Of a DNA stretch of 64,000 nt, positions 1 through 11,500 are shown piece by piece (the stretch's first letter is position 1; every line of letters starts with the position of its first letter). The DNA is taken from positions 1,200,001-1,264,000 of the forward strand of contig JAQGDQ010000020.1 of assembly GCA_030141605.1 (NCBI GenBank). The letters are read 5' to 3'. Source of the DNA: Tubiluchus corallicola (Eukaryota; Priapulida; Priapulimorpha; Priapulimorphida; Tubiluchidae). Made by a program: the position numbers and the translations under genes. The notes under the pieces are model-generated. The model was given only the letters and a program-made list of their open reading frames with translations. It was not told the DNA's origin and ran no database searches.

Positions 1-122
1 GAGGTATAGCAGAACGCGGGGGCGTCCGTGTTGGTCATCGCATCATAGAGATAAACGGCAACAGTGTTGTGGCTGTACCTCATGACCGTATAGTCAATTT
101 ACTAGCTACCTCTATTGGCGAG
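1..122 (+). CDS. APBA: APBA penultimate coding exon (last PDZ domain)
   Basis: Forty codons are in frame from base 3, with bases 1-2 finishing a glycine codon. The exon covers the strand and helix part of the final PDZ domain ([11 protein letters not shown], then the helix around HDRIVNLL). The donor is GAG|GTTAGA at 122/123. The acceptor side of this exon is beyond the window. Confidence 0.92.
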
Positions 123-1151
123 GTTAGAAATTAAATATTTTGCATTGTCTTACACTCATACCTCTGTTTACTGGATCTCGCTTTTACAGATATCGGAAAA
201 TTCGGACAAAACCCTGTTCCGTTAAAAGTCCTGCATGCAACAAAAACGGCTGTTATTTCACAAGTTGACTGCTAGCTAGCAGCCGCCGATTTGCTTACAT
301 CCAAACAGCATGTAGCGACACGTGTGTAGTTTGTGCGTCAGCATCTTTAGTAGTTTAGTCAGCATCTCTAAGTGCTTTAGAGTCAATTATGTGGAGTTAT
401 TTGAGTCAATTGCAGACAGTTTTTATATACTTTTGCATAGGTGCGGCCCGTACTAGATGTTTTTGAGACAGTTAGGCAATACACGGCGCCTACTATATTA
501 GCTTAATATCTGAAAATACAGACAATCAGCAAATTCGGGCCAATGTGTCCCCGCTTTTGTGCAGCAAACCGAAATATGAGTGTATTTGTATTTTGAATAA
601 AGGTGCATGATTATATTTACAGTTACATAGTTACTGCAAATGCACATTTGCTGATACTTTGGACTGAGGGAATAACTGAGTTGTCCTGGCGTGTGCTTGG
701 TTGCAAAGTTAAGCAATGACGAGCATACTTATTAGTCTTTTTGCACACTGACTTATGGTCAGCTGCACACTGGTATTAACTTAATCTTGATTTATTTAAA
801 CCAGTTTTAAAAACAACAAGCACTAGCTGTTTATAGCTAATTCCAACAATTAAATACTATAGTAATTTTACTGCCGTAACATTGTATTGAAATGATAACC
901 TCATGCAAAGAAAGCAAGTACATGTACACAGCTTATAAGGTAACTGCACAGCCTGTGTTAAGTAAATATGATTTGATATCAGAGTGGTTATAGTGCCATC
1001 ATTTCTGGCTGGTTTTTAACTCTCAAAAAGCTAGAAATTAATTTTGTCTTCATCTAATTAACATTTTTTCCCTTTTCAGATACACATGAAGACTATGCCT
1101 ACATCTATGTTTAGACTACTGACTGGTCAAGAAACGCCCCTGTACTTATAG
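1..1151 (+). CDS. APBA: Mint/X11 (APBA) adaptor, C-terminal part, two coding exons 1..122 and 1080..1151
   Basis: These exons encode the end of a Mint/X11 adaptor, a cytosolic scaffold that in other animals binds amyloid precursor protein and synaptic proteins through a PTB and two PDZ domains. Exon 1..122 reads [20 protein letters not shown] in its first 20 codons, the conserved core of the second PDZ domain of APBA1/2/3. It ends at a GT donor after codon GAG. Exon 1080..1151 follows a pyrimidine tract and CAG acceptor, keeps phase 0, and reads [20 protein letters not shown] then a short tail and a TAG stop. The vertebrate family ends the same way (IHMKTMP... to PVYI); here the C-terminus is PLYL. 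The PTB domain and first PDZ lie upstream, outside the window. Which vertebrate paralogue is closest cannot be told. A tandem array starts at the stop codon. Confidence 0.92.
123..1079 (+). other. APBA last intron
   Basis: This 957-bp AT-rich intron lies between the two APBA coding exons, with a GT donor and AG acceptor. I see no recognisable element in it. Confidence 0.75.
1080..1151 (+). CDS. APBA: APBA terminal coding exon
   Basis: A TTTTTTCCCTTTTCAG acceptor precedes ATA CAC ATG AAG. The exon holds 23 codons and a TAG stop at 1149-1151. It supplies the last PDZ strand and the short C-terminal tail that in vertebrate Mints folds back on the PDZ groove. Confidence 0.92.
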   Translation: MHMKTMPTSMFRLLTGQETPLYL

Positions 1152-1574
1152 ACCTCAACTGTGACAAGTGCAGACTTGATGATGGTCAAGGAATGCCTCT
1201 GTTATAGACCTCAACTGTGACAAGTGCAGACTTGATGATGGTGAAGGAATGCCTCTGTTATAGACCTCAACTGTGACAAGTGCAGACTTGATGATGGTCA
1301 AGGAATGCCTCTGTTATAGACCTCAACTGTGACAAGTGCAGACTTGATGATGGTCAAGGAATGCCTCTGTTATAGACCTCAACTGTGACAAGTGCATACT
1401 TGACGATGGTCAAGGAATGCCTCTGTTATAGACCTCAAGTGTGACAAGTGCAGACTTGATGATGGTCAAGGAATGCCTCTGTTATAGACCTCAACTGTGA
1501 CAAGTGCAGACTTGATGATGGTCAAGGAATGCCTCTGTTATAGACCTCAACTGTGACAAGTGCAGACTTGATGA
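1150..1574 (+). repeat. 56-bp tandem repeat, about 7.6 copies, seeded by the APBA stop region
   Basis: Copies start at 1150, 1206, 1262, 1318, 1374, 1430, 1486 and 1542 (the last is partial) and are nearly identical. The unit contains GGTCAAGGAATGCCTCTGT then TATAGACCTC, which matches the end of the APBA coding exon (GGTCAAGAAACGCCCCTGT, TACT, TATAGACCTC). The array therefore seems to be duplicated from the last coding bases plus the start of the 3' UTR. It lies in the presumed 3' UTR and the real stop precedes it. Confidence 0.93.
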
Positions 1575-2240
1575 GATATCAAACTGATTGTCTCACGTGT
1601 TTTGCATCAAAATATACGGCATCTACAAGAATGAAATTCGTATTTGACAATCACATGAATTTTGAAGTTTAAATGAAATTGCATTGCAACGTGCATCATT
1701 GCTTTTCTGTCTCTGATGAAGATTTGTGCTCTTGCCTTGGGAGATGTGAAAATGTGAATATTTGCCGCTGCTGTTTTCAGTGACCCATTTTTTAACCAAC
1801 ATTATGTACAGGGTGACCATGCTGTTACTGTTATCCTATTTCTTAGTAAACAACATTTAGGTCACCCAGTAATCGTCTATGTTTACCAAAATTTCATTGT
1901 AAGTATCGATAATGAATTTATAATAACTCTGTACATAAGTATAATTAGTGTAACAGATTTTGTGATAAAAATTATTGTACACATTAGCGTAGGGGTCGTA
2001 TTATGATCAAAACGGTTGTGTCCTGTGCGGAGCAGTTGCGTATAAAGTTATAACTCCTAGTCACATTGTACAGTTCGTTGTTAATTTGAGGAGCTTTGGC
2101 AGTAAGTGGTACAATTTCGTTTACTGTTTTGGTTACAGTTAATTTTACTGTCTACAAACTAGCAATCATGCCGACTATAAAAACAACAGTTATTATTTAT
2201 GCTCCTGATTTAGAAAAACTTGCCAATTTAAAGACAAAAT

Positions 2241-2633
2241 CAGGGTTCCCACGGTCAGGGAAAATCCTTGAAAATACAGGTTATCCTGGAAAGTCATGGA
2301 AAAGTCAGGGAAAAGATAATTAGGTAAAATGTTAGGGAAATTGGAAAGGATTGCAAAAATAATCACCGTGAACCGATATTTTTCCAAACATATTTTTCGG
2401 CGATTCGTGTTCAAATAAAATTTTGCTATGGAAGGCTCCCAGTTTTGATTTCTGTTCCAAAAATAATGATTGGCCGACACATTATATATAAGTATATGTA
2501 TGAGTGTCCATACACAAAAATGTATGAATATTTATAGTAGTAATGCAATTTCTGCTTATCTTGGTCATGGAAAATCAATATTTGGTCAGGGAAAAGTCAG
2601 GGAAATTTACTTTAAAATTGTGTGGGAACCTTG
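2241..2633. mobile_element. hAT-like MITE (GGTTCCCAC type ends)
   Basis: The left end CAGGGTTCCCACGG and the right end, read inward as CAAGGTTCCCACAC, are imperfect terminal inverted repeats. Next to both ends are repeats of GGAAAAGTCAGGGAAA type, a pattern common in invertebrate non-autonomous hAT elements. I could not find a clean 8-bp target duplication. No transposase is encoded. Confidence 0.6.
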
Positions 2634-2686
2634 TAAAATATTTAACAGCAACAGCTTCGCTGTGTTGCAAACGTATGTCATTGAAT

Positions 2687-2692
2687 AATAAA
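2687..2692 (+). promoter_or_regulatory. Possible APBA polyadenylation signal
   Basis: An AATAAA hexamer lies 1.5 kb after the APBA stop, on the coding strand and just beyond the hAT-like element. It is a plausible 3' end of the transcript. Nothing but the hexamer and its position supports it. Confidence 0.3.
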
Positions 2693-3709
2693 TGCTTTAG
2701 TATTTTCCTGTATTGAGCAGTTTACAATACTTAAATACTTCACAAAGGGTAGAAAAATATTTCACAATACTAGTTCACAGTTATTCAGCCTCTCCTCTCT
2801 TTCTTCAAATCATCTGCAATGAGTAATAATTGTAAAATAAGCTGCAATGGTTCATCAGCATTCTGGCATTCACAGTCACAACCTAATTAATGATATTTCA
2901 CAAGCTGTAGCCTAGTTTGCTCCGTATTTTTCAAATTCTGATGTCATTAGACGACAAAGTGCGGCAGCCTCTCTTAATCAGCTTCTAACTCCCAATCATT
3001 TTCTAATTTGATTTGTAATTAGCAAGCACTGAGTTTATGTATCTCGGAAATGGAAAAGTTGGTTTTAGGCGACAATGCTTCCATTTTTGTAGAGAGGTAG
3101 GGGAGGCGTGTGAAGCTCAGTCAGTCTGCAGCCATTAATTCATCTTCATTGCTGTTCAGAATTGGTTGAAATTGACATGTTTTACTTTACTCAAACAGCT
3201 GCCTGCGTTTTGGTGCTTCTAATATGGCTTCTTTGGGCAAGCAATGTTCATTTGTGTTTATCCCATGTTACTAATGTGCTGAATAGTGTGTTGTTGTTTT
3301 TTATATTGATAATTAATGCACAAATCATGGCGCCAATCAAAATCTTTTTATAACTGTAGTTGCTAACTTGCCGCATTATGATGTTTTAAGCACTTGTCAG
3401 CCTTTTCATACATCTGTTCGATTTAGAACATTGAGGCAATACTCCAAAATTTTATAAACAGAAATGAAAAACAACTGCTGATGCCAGTAAAAATGCTGAT
3501 GCCATTCGTTTTGTTTTCTTTGTAATGTAACAATAATCATTTGTTCATTGCTTTGCTGTTGAAAATTTGTACTGCAAAAGTTGAACTGAAAGTAATTATA
3601 ACAATGCTGTGTCAGATTAAGACAATAACTGTCAACTCCAAGGTATAAAGTATTTTTGTTTGCCATTTGTTCATGTTTCTAACAAAAACTTAGTGATCAC
3701 AAGGCGCTT
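2693..3709. other. Intergenic stretch without recognised features
   Basis: This AT-rich DNA lies between the hAT-like and piggyBac-like elements. Short open frames here (for example 3162-3353) show no known motif or exon-like splice borders. Confidence 0.5.
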
Positions 3710-3713
3710 TTAA

Positions 3714-4423
3714 CCCTTAGCCGATCGAGGCGTTTTTATATTATGAAGCGGGGTAACAAATTAACCAACAAAATATGCTTAATATGTGTTAGTAACTAGA
3801 TAGAATGACCAACTGATAATCAAGGTACTCCTAGTAATACACAACCAAGTTCTGCAGCAAGTCGGCATAGATATGAGGGTAGCAAGGGGGTGGTTTATTA
3901 AGTCTTGTGACAACTGTTCTAATAGGTTACCAATATTCATTGTTTAATTCTGAGACATCACTTTGTCTTCACTTGATGGATCTTCTAAAATTTCGTCTTT
4001 GTCAACTTCAACCTTATCCACCTGTACAGCAAAAGTTCCGGCAATATCGCTAAATGAAGAATGTCCACAAATATTAAATTTGTTCAACAGATCCTTAAAA
4101 AAAATCACTTTGTGGGACAGCAGGCTGCAATTGAAGGTTTGCAGCACTTCTTAGTTGTCAATGTAAACATATAGTGCTGCTAGAAAGAAAAATACTGCTA
4201 TGTAAACTCCAAAATTTTACCTACGTAAAAAAGAGGGGTAATAAGTTACCCCACATCAGGTGGCATCGCACTCATGCTTTGTATGAAAAGCATGAATATT
4301 TTTCAACAAAACCAAGGTATGATGGCATAGCAAATTGAAAGATATTTCATCATTACCTACTACTTTGAAAACTTTTTGTTGTATATATTAATATAATTTT
4401 TGCCCACCTTGGTCAGCTAAGGG
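3714..4423. mobile_element. piggyBac-like non-autonomous element with TTAA target duplication
   Basis: The element is bounded by TTAA at 3710-3713 and 4424-4427, the obligatory piggyBac target. Its ends are CCCTTAGCCGATCGAGG on the left and CCCTTAGCTGACCAAGG read inward on the right, with 14 of 17 positions matching. It is 710 bp long and has no intact transposase. A 67-codon minus-strand frame (3944-4147) with an acidic stretch (EDPSSED) could be a remnant of an acidic transposase N-terminus, but that is a guess. Confidence 0.82.
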
Positions 4424-4427
4424 TTAA

Positions 4428-5800
4428 GCAGCAGCCATTCCACTAAGGTAAAATACTCCAGTAGCTAGTACAGTTTGTGATATTTTAGATAGTTTTGTGC
4501 TTGATATTTAGCCGTTTATTATTCTATGAGTATCCTGATACTTGCTTCCACGAACATGCTAGCAATTCGGTTTTGTTATTTTATAGTCTAACCAACAGTA
4601 TTTTCATTGTAGCTGTAGTGTATAAATGTGGTGCTACATTTCCTGTTCCTCTATGTACTTGAATGTTATGCTATGTTATAATAATAATCTCGTTTAGAAG
4701 TTTTTCCTATTCGCCGAAGTTTTTATATTTTATTGTTGAATTGTACATGTTCTGACATGCATCCAACATAGATAATAACAAGGCATTCGAGCAAATCTAC
4801 ATTATCTTTATGGTAGTGAAATTGCTCCTAGTGTGTCGCCACCTTTACGAAAGTTTATCAAGCTAGTAAGCAGTCCATTCTTTAAACAGTTAAGCCAATA
4901 AGATACAGCACACGTCTTAAACGAAAAATAAGACAACGGTTTATTAATACTAATATTATTTTTTATTCACTGTACACTTTCAACCTCATTTAACCTAATC
5001 ACACCTTAAATAATAATTACTGGAAAAAACCCATAATATTTAAAGGAAATTTGAAAATTTTCATCACGAACAACCAGCATATTGAAATATTACAATATCT
5101 GCTTCGAACCTAGATTTTTGACAATAGCATGTTATAAAAGGCGAATGTCAAAATTATCAAATGTAAAGACAAAATTTAATCTTAAGTCATTTCTCTAGTA
5201 ATGAAAATTAGATTCTAAAAAACCTTTCGTTTAACATGGTTAGCTATTACTTTAAGATCAACTAAATTAGACAAACCATTTTGCAACTTGAAGCAGTAAT
5301 TGATTTTACTACCAGGCTTCTAGGAGCTATTACAGGGTAATTATTAATCACAGTACTATGAATTAATTGTGCAAACATACAACTGTTATTTTAGCAACAC
5401 ATTTTTCTTGGTTACAAAATGTTAGAAGGAATTACAACTGCAACGCTTTGATATTTTTTGTAGCTACGACTTTTTGAAGATTTTTCTTCCTGAACTTTGC
5501 TGTCTGACCAATAGATGGTGTTTAGTAGATACATAAGCACTAGTATTCAGATGGTGCTGGTAGATGATGGTTTTTAAATTAAACTTTTATATTTTTTCCT
5601 CCTTTTAATCAAAGTAATTCTCACCGATGTTTAGAAATGCACCATATATGATTGTTTGTAAAACTACACACAGCAGCTGATACAATTAGCAACTTGGGAA
5701 CAAACTGAGAATCACGCAAACACATAATAACATTGTTATAAAGAACATTTGCTCAGAAACACTGGAAAATTCTTCAAAATAATACTATAAAGTACCACCA
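4428..5800. other. AT-rich intergenic stretch, nothing recognised
   Basis: Between the piggyBac-like element and the 60-bp array I see no coding potential, RNA gene or transposon ends. Confidence 0.5.
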
Positions 5801-5802
5801 AA

Positions 5803-6216
5803 GTGACTGAACACACTTTATGAACTTATAGGTGTAGCTTTTGTTGCCTATGTACTGCTGAAATGACCAAACACACTTTATGATCTTATAGGTGTAGTTT
5901 TTGTTGCCTATGTACTGCTGAAATGACTGAACACACTTTATGAACTTATAGGTATAGTTTTTGTTGCCTATGTACTGCTGGAATGACTGAACACACTTTA
6001 TGAACTTATAGGTATAGTTTTTGTTGCCTATGTACTGCTGAAATGACCAAACACACTTTATGATCTTATAGGTGTAGTTTTTGTTGCCTGTGTACTACTG
6101 GAATGACTGAACACACTTCATGAACTTATCGGTATAGTTTTTTGCCTATGTACTGCTGGAATGACTGAACACACTTTATGAACTTACAGGTGTAGTTTCT
6201 CGCCTATTTCTTGAAA
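5803..6216 (+). repeat. 60-bp tandem repeat, 7 copies, with three-unit periodicity
   Basis: Copies begin near 5803, 5863, 5923, 5983, 6043, 6103 and 6160. The core is ACACACTTTATGAACTTATA followed by GGTGTAGTTTTTGTTGCC. Copies 2 and 5 share the variants CCAAACACAC and TGATCTTATA, while copies 3, 4, 6 and 7 have CTGAACACAC. That is a 180-bp higher-order pattern. It lies between the convergent APBA and FRMD5 genes. Confidence 0.93.
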
Positions 6217-8173
6217 GAAAAATGACACAAGAGTGACTAGTAATGAGTTAATAAAAAAACCACCGCACATTATTCACAAATTTCACATTAGTAAAAATAT
6301 ACCTCAGGAATGCATGTGTAATAATTATTTCTAAAATCCCATATAACTAAAACTAAATCACAACAAACTAACCAAGTAATAGAAATAAATAATTACTGGT
6401 AATTAACTAGGAAGTAATTAATACGAACCATTGATAACAAAATCGATATCATTGGCAAATCGCAGTTAGTCATGGAATATTTTTGATTGATCACAATTAT
6501 CACTAAAAAAATCACATCCTATTCAGTGTAAAGACAATTAGTAGATAGACAGCCTTTGCTGCTTATTTATTACATTACACCGTTTATGCTAAAAGTATGT
6601 GAATTTTGTAAAATAAACAAAGATTATGTGCTATGACTAATATTAAAAAAAGAGTAAAGTGAAATTGTCATATATTGAGACACAATTTAAATTTGACATA
6701 TGTCAAAAGCTGTAATTACCATGTAATTAGAAATAAAATTGTGATAAAAAATACTTCACACAAATCTAACTTGAAATTGTATTTTTTTCACAAAATAAAA
6801 ACACTAATGAATCACTTCTCATTGATTTTCAACAAAACGAAATTGAATTAACTTCTTTCTAGTACTGTAAACAATCAGCTTTTACATGGTCTGCGAAATT
6901 TAAATTCTCAAAACAACCAAGAAATACACAACACTCCAAACAACAAAACATTAGAAAACTCAGAGATAACAGATTCATACATAGAAAAAAAGTACTACAC
7001 CACTTAATTAATAATTAAACTAGATGCTAAAGCTGCCTGTAAGAGCTTAATTAACACAGAGTAAGTAATTAAGTAATTATACACCATAACGAGGTAATAG
7101 AAACTTACAAATTAACAGTAAATCAGTAAACCTATGTATATAATTACAGCACACGGTGGCATGTGCCCACACACACAAACACACACGGCAATCATTCACG
7201 CTACATTACAGAATCATTAGGGCAGCAATTACTTACAATCGGTCATTTCTTAACAGGATCATGTAAATATTCTACACATAACTGCTTACTACACATACGG
7301 GTGGTACATAACATTTTCCTAGGGGGGGTACAAAAACAACAAGTAACAGAACAGAACAGAACTTTATTACGTTAAATTGCCACTCAAACAATAGGGAATT
7401 TGTCATGCGCTCAAAATTTTGCATGAAAGTATAACATACTCTGCAATCTTCAAGGGTATGATCGGCGCAGCGTCAAACTGAATGGCCAGAAATTCATCCG
7501 ACTCAAACCCCTCCAATTACAATGAAGTTATGCTGAAAGGTAAAGGGGACGTTAAGATCATAAAAAAACATGGTGACATTGATCAGCATTCAACATACAA
7601 GCTTGTTAGACATCTGAAAAATGTGTTGAAGGAGCTTGAGTTCTTTGAATCACTACTCCAAATCATGCCCTTCCAGAATGCGGGCTGTATGCGAAACACA
7701 AGGCTTCCATGCTAAATACGGAAGGCACGATAAACTTGTGCTTCAGCAATACTTTGATCAATAAATTGTTCCATAATTTTAATCATTTTTGTACCCTCCT
7801 AGCAAATGGTTACATCACCTTGCATTACAAACTTTCTTCGAACAAGCTAAATAAATTTTCAATATTTTTCAAAATTAATCTTCTAAAAGCACAGATCACT
7901 GCGCTATTCATTGGATAAATAACCAGGAGTTTTATGTATCTATAAAAAAGCCATAGAAATCATTTAAAATTTTAATCAATTTAATGATTCGCATTCCACA
8001 TAATCCATAAGGCCTATAAACACGCTCATTTTTCTTTATAAAAAACTTTATGCTACATTCATGCAGCGAGTTTTAACCTGATAGTAACTCGCCAAATTTT
8101 AAACAAACGTTTTCAAATGTTTTTGAAAATCAAGCAGTTAAAACTAAAAACATTCACCTCACAAATAAAGCAT
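6217..8173. other. Region downstream of the FRMD5 stop; probable 3' UTR at its high end
   Basis: Read on the minus strand this follows the FRMD5 stop codon. No splice-linked coding exon was found. An AATAAA on the minus strand (TTTATT at 7363-7368) could end the transcript about 0.8 kb after the stop. A 77-codon plus-strand frame at 7482-7715 has no recognisable motif and I do not call it a gene. Confidence 0.4.
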
Positions 8174-8506
8174 CTATTTTATCCCCAACGACCGTTTCGT
8201 GGGAATGTAGTAATCCTTCCGTATCATCTGAAATTGCGGCATTTTCCGCACGTCTCGCAAGGCGTCCAATTCCATGATCAGCACAATGGCGACAGCAGTC
8301 AACAGCAACATGAAGAAAACCGTCAAGAGCAGCTTTTTCAATGCCGAGCCGGACTTTGCTGTCGTCTTTGCCTGTTCGACCGGCTTTGATGACCGTTCCG
8401 GTAGATCCTTCTTCAGCGGAGTAGACGTGTCAGGAGGCGTGGCTTCTAGGTGATTGACAGCCGATGCATCAAATACGCTTTCCTGCGTATCATAACTCAC
8501 ATTGTG
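8174..8506 (-). CDS. FRMD5: FRMD5-like exon 14 (membrane helix and C-terminus)
   Basis: It has 110 codons and a TAG stop at 8174-8176. Residues 59-79 of the exon are a single membrane helix ([11 protein letters not shown] and on), then [20 protein letters not shown], similar to the membrane-proximal tail of FRMD3/5. The tail is about 10-15 residues shorter than in the human proteins. Confidence 0.93.
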   Translation of the reverse strand, partial: HNVSYDTQESVFDASAVNHLEATPPDTSTPLKKDLPERSSKPVEQAKTTAKSGSALKKLLLTVFFMLLLTAVAIVLIMELDALRDVRKMPQFQMIRKDYYIPTKRSLGIK

Positions 8507-11500
8507 CTACAAAAAAAATCAATAAAGCATTATGCGCTTGTTGATTACTCTTAGTCAGTAATGACACTTATTGTCGTTGACACTCAATTGTTGAATTTAA
8601 GTTTATCTTACAGTATAACACTATGAAAGGACAGGTTGCAATTAACAGTACTTGGCTTCACTGAGTTTACAGGCTTAAGCAGATCTTGCACCTAGAAAAA
8701 CTTTACAAAGTGGTATAATAATGATGATATAATGATAATGGTCAAACCTGACACTTGAAATTGTAAATTAGTGACAATATTTTTGCTTTGATTTTACCGT
8801 TATGCCAAATATGTGTAAATGCAACAACTTGAAATGTCTGGTTCAATTAAATCATTGTCAAGCAAACGTGTTTTGTTTTGAAAGAAAAAACAAAATCGTG
8901 ATTATGCTGTGAAAAACTATAGATGGTTAATAAAAAAATGTTTGTGTGTAGTACGATCCTCATGCCATGACTGCCATCCGTTTTTTATTTACGAGTTATA
9001 TTAAAGCTTATAGGCTGACTTTGAATGACATACATACGTTTGTATTAAGTAGGCATTCACCTGAGTCTGAAGGCTGAGTGCTACACAGTCCTCAAATGTG
9101 GTATAAAACCTGTATATACCACAAAGATGCAGTATGATGTTTTTGTTCAACATTAAATTGACACTGTAAGTAATTAAAACTGAATTTTATGTTGTAAATT
9201 TAAAAAAGTTTAAATATTCCATCCTACATTTGAACTACAACAGCTTGCTACCGTACAGTGCACAAAGCTGTTGCTAAGCTACTGTACAGTGCACAAAGCC
9301 ATTGCTAAGCTACTGTACAGTGCACAAAGCCATTGCTACGCTACAAAGGACAACATTTCGACCAATGGTGCCCCTGGATTACAGTTATGCCCTAACAACA
9401 GCATCAGGCACGGTTAACCGAATTAACAACTATTAATTGAAAACTGATTGAATTGTTATGCCATGACAGTTTGGAAGACCATGCAATAAAAGCCTTGCTA
9501 CTTTCACAATGAAAAATTATATCTGTCATTTTAGCCACTCAAAAGAGCAGGATTTCTCTTAATAATGTACAATAGGCCTTGCTAATTCACTTTAGCATAT
9601 GGAGCTGAAAACAGAGATGCAATGATTTAACACAGATAACAGTATAATACAACAAAATGGAATGCTTGATCTCGATGCAATACTATAATAATAGATAAGG
9701 CAATACAAAAGTACAGATTGCTGTTACCTGAATTTCTGATTCGCTCAAGTCTAAAGACTGATGAGGTTGATACTTCCACGTGCTCGTATCCTTGGCGATC
9801 GTCACGTCAGTCACAGCCTCTTCCGGCGGCTCCTCCAAAATTGTGTCCGTCTGCAGAGGAGCGTTCGGCGAGTCGGGTGTGGTGGGGGCGTTATGATTGA
9901 CCGCATCTAAAAATAAGCACACGATATTTAGAACAGGTTCTTAAGAAAAATGCAAGTCAAAATAGGCTAGGCCACTAGAGTTAGATTAAGCAAATGCTCA
10001 AATACATCGTAAGTATCATAATCTTTATTCTGAATTAACGGTTTTAGATCTCCCATGACTTGCAATCTGACATGTTTACCAAATTAAATAGATGTTTAAT
10101 ATTTTTATCTATTAAAATAACAATTAATTGTTGCACACGACCTTAATGACGCATGTGTTTTTCAGGCATAACATAAATAATCATAATCGTCAAGGAAGGC
10201 TTTTCAATATTACACTCGTGATACAGTTAAATCAGGTAAGATTTGGGATAGTTCCAAAGTCAGGTCACACCAAAGGCTTTAAAAATGAGACAGCCATTTC
10301 TTTATTAAGCATACAAAATTGCTAGAGTAAAAAAAATGATGAAAGAGGCTTGTACTTTACTGGCTCTGCATTTTTGGTGATGCTGATGTAAATGTAGCAG
10401 CTCTGACTGCAAAAATGCTCATTTTTGTCTCAGCCAGTAAAAAAGTCTTCTCTCATTTAGTTCTTTTTGGATAATTTGTATCATTTATACTGTTTTTATT
10501 ATTATTTTTTTCTTATTTGTTTTTGTTATCTGCAGCATCACCGTTAATTTTTAATATACTAATCTATTTATAAGAAAGGGCAGGAGACTAGATGACCCTA
10601 TGGTCCTTCCCTGCCCTGCTGCATGATTATAATTACTTAATATTTAAAAAACTTTTGATGTTAAACTAATTGGAGAAAATAAGTGTTCTATGTCTATGTC
10701 TAAGTGGCTTAAATGTAATGTAGCTGTAAACATTAGTATTATCATCTACAGGAGCGTATTAACCAACAGGCTAACTAGGCTATAGTCTAGAGTACCAAAG
10801 TTTGAGGGCGCCACATTTTAGGCATCCAATTTTAAAAGAATTCTTATTCTCCTCGGAAAATGTGTATCCGCTCATATTCATGTAAAGCAAGCATTGTACA
10901 CATCACAGGCAGTTTCTGAGTCCAGTTGTTATATAAGTGCCACATGATGAACAATTACAAGGTAGTACATAACAAGCAGTTGCCTAGCCTGCTTGCATAT
11001 AAATGCTGTTCACGCACACTTAATTAACAATGACCATGTAGAAACTAGGTTAATAGTATCATTAATACACCACAAATAATTGTTTATAATTGTTCAATAC
11101 ATAATCAATCATAAATTCACAATAGAGATGGGCAAGAGGGACAGATCTATCAGCCTAGGGCATCATGAAGTCTTGATACACCCCTGATCATCTAACAGGA
11201 AAGAATGGCAACAGCTTAACGCTAACAAGAAGATGTAAAGGTGCCATAAGCACAAGTTTAAGTCAGTACCGTGCGTGATTTCTTTATTCAGTGCCGATAT
11301 GAATGCCCCTTTCTTCTTTCTCTTAGGCTGCTGCTTTATTGGTACTCTATAGGTACAGACATTCAAACAGTATGTTAATAATAGACAAACTAAGTACAAG
11401 ATTCACATAACCGGCAAATTTAAATACAACTTGTATAAATAATTTTACACTCTGTTAATTAATTTACACGGTTAATTTGAATTAGCCAAAAATATGAAAT

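Noticed and set aside
1150-1574. CRISPR-like array
   Set aside because: The units are contiguous with no variable spacers, and the host is a eukaryote; it is a plain tandem duplication.
7482-7715. 77-codon plus-strand frame
   Set aside because: No recognisable motif; it lies antisense within the presumed FRMD5 3' UTR.
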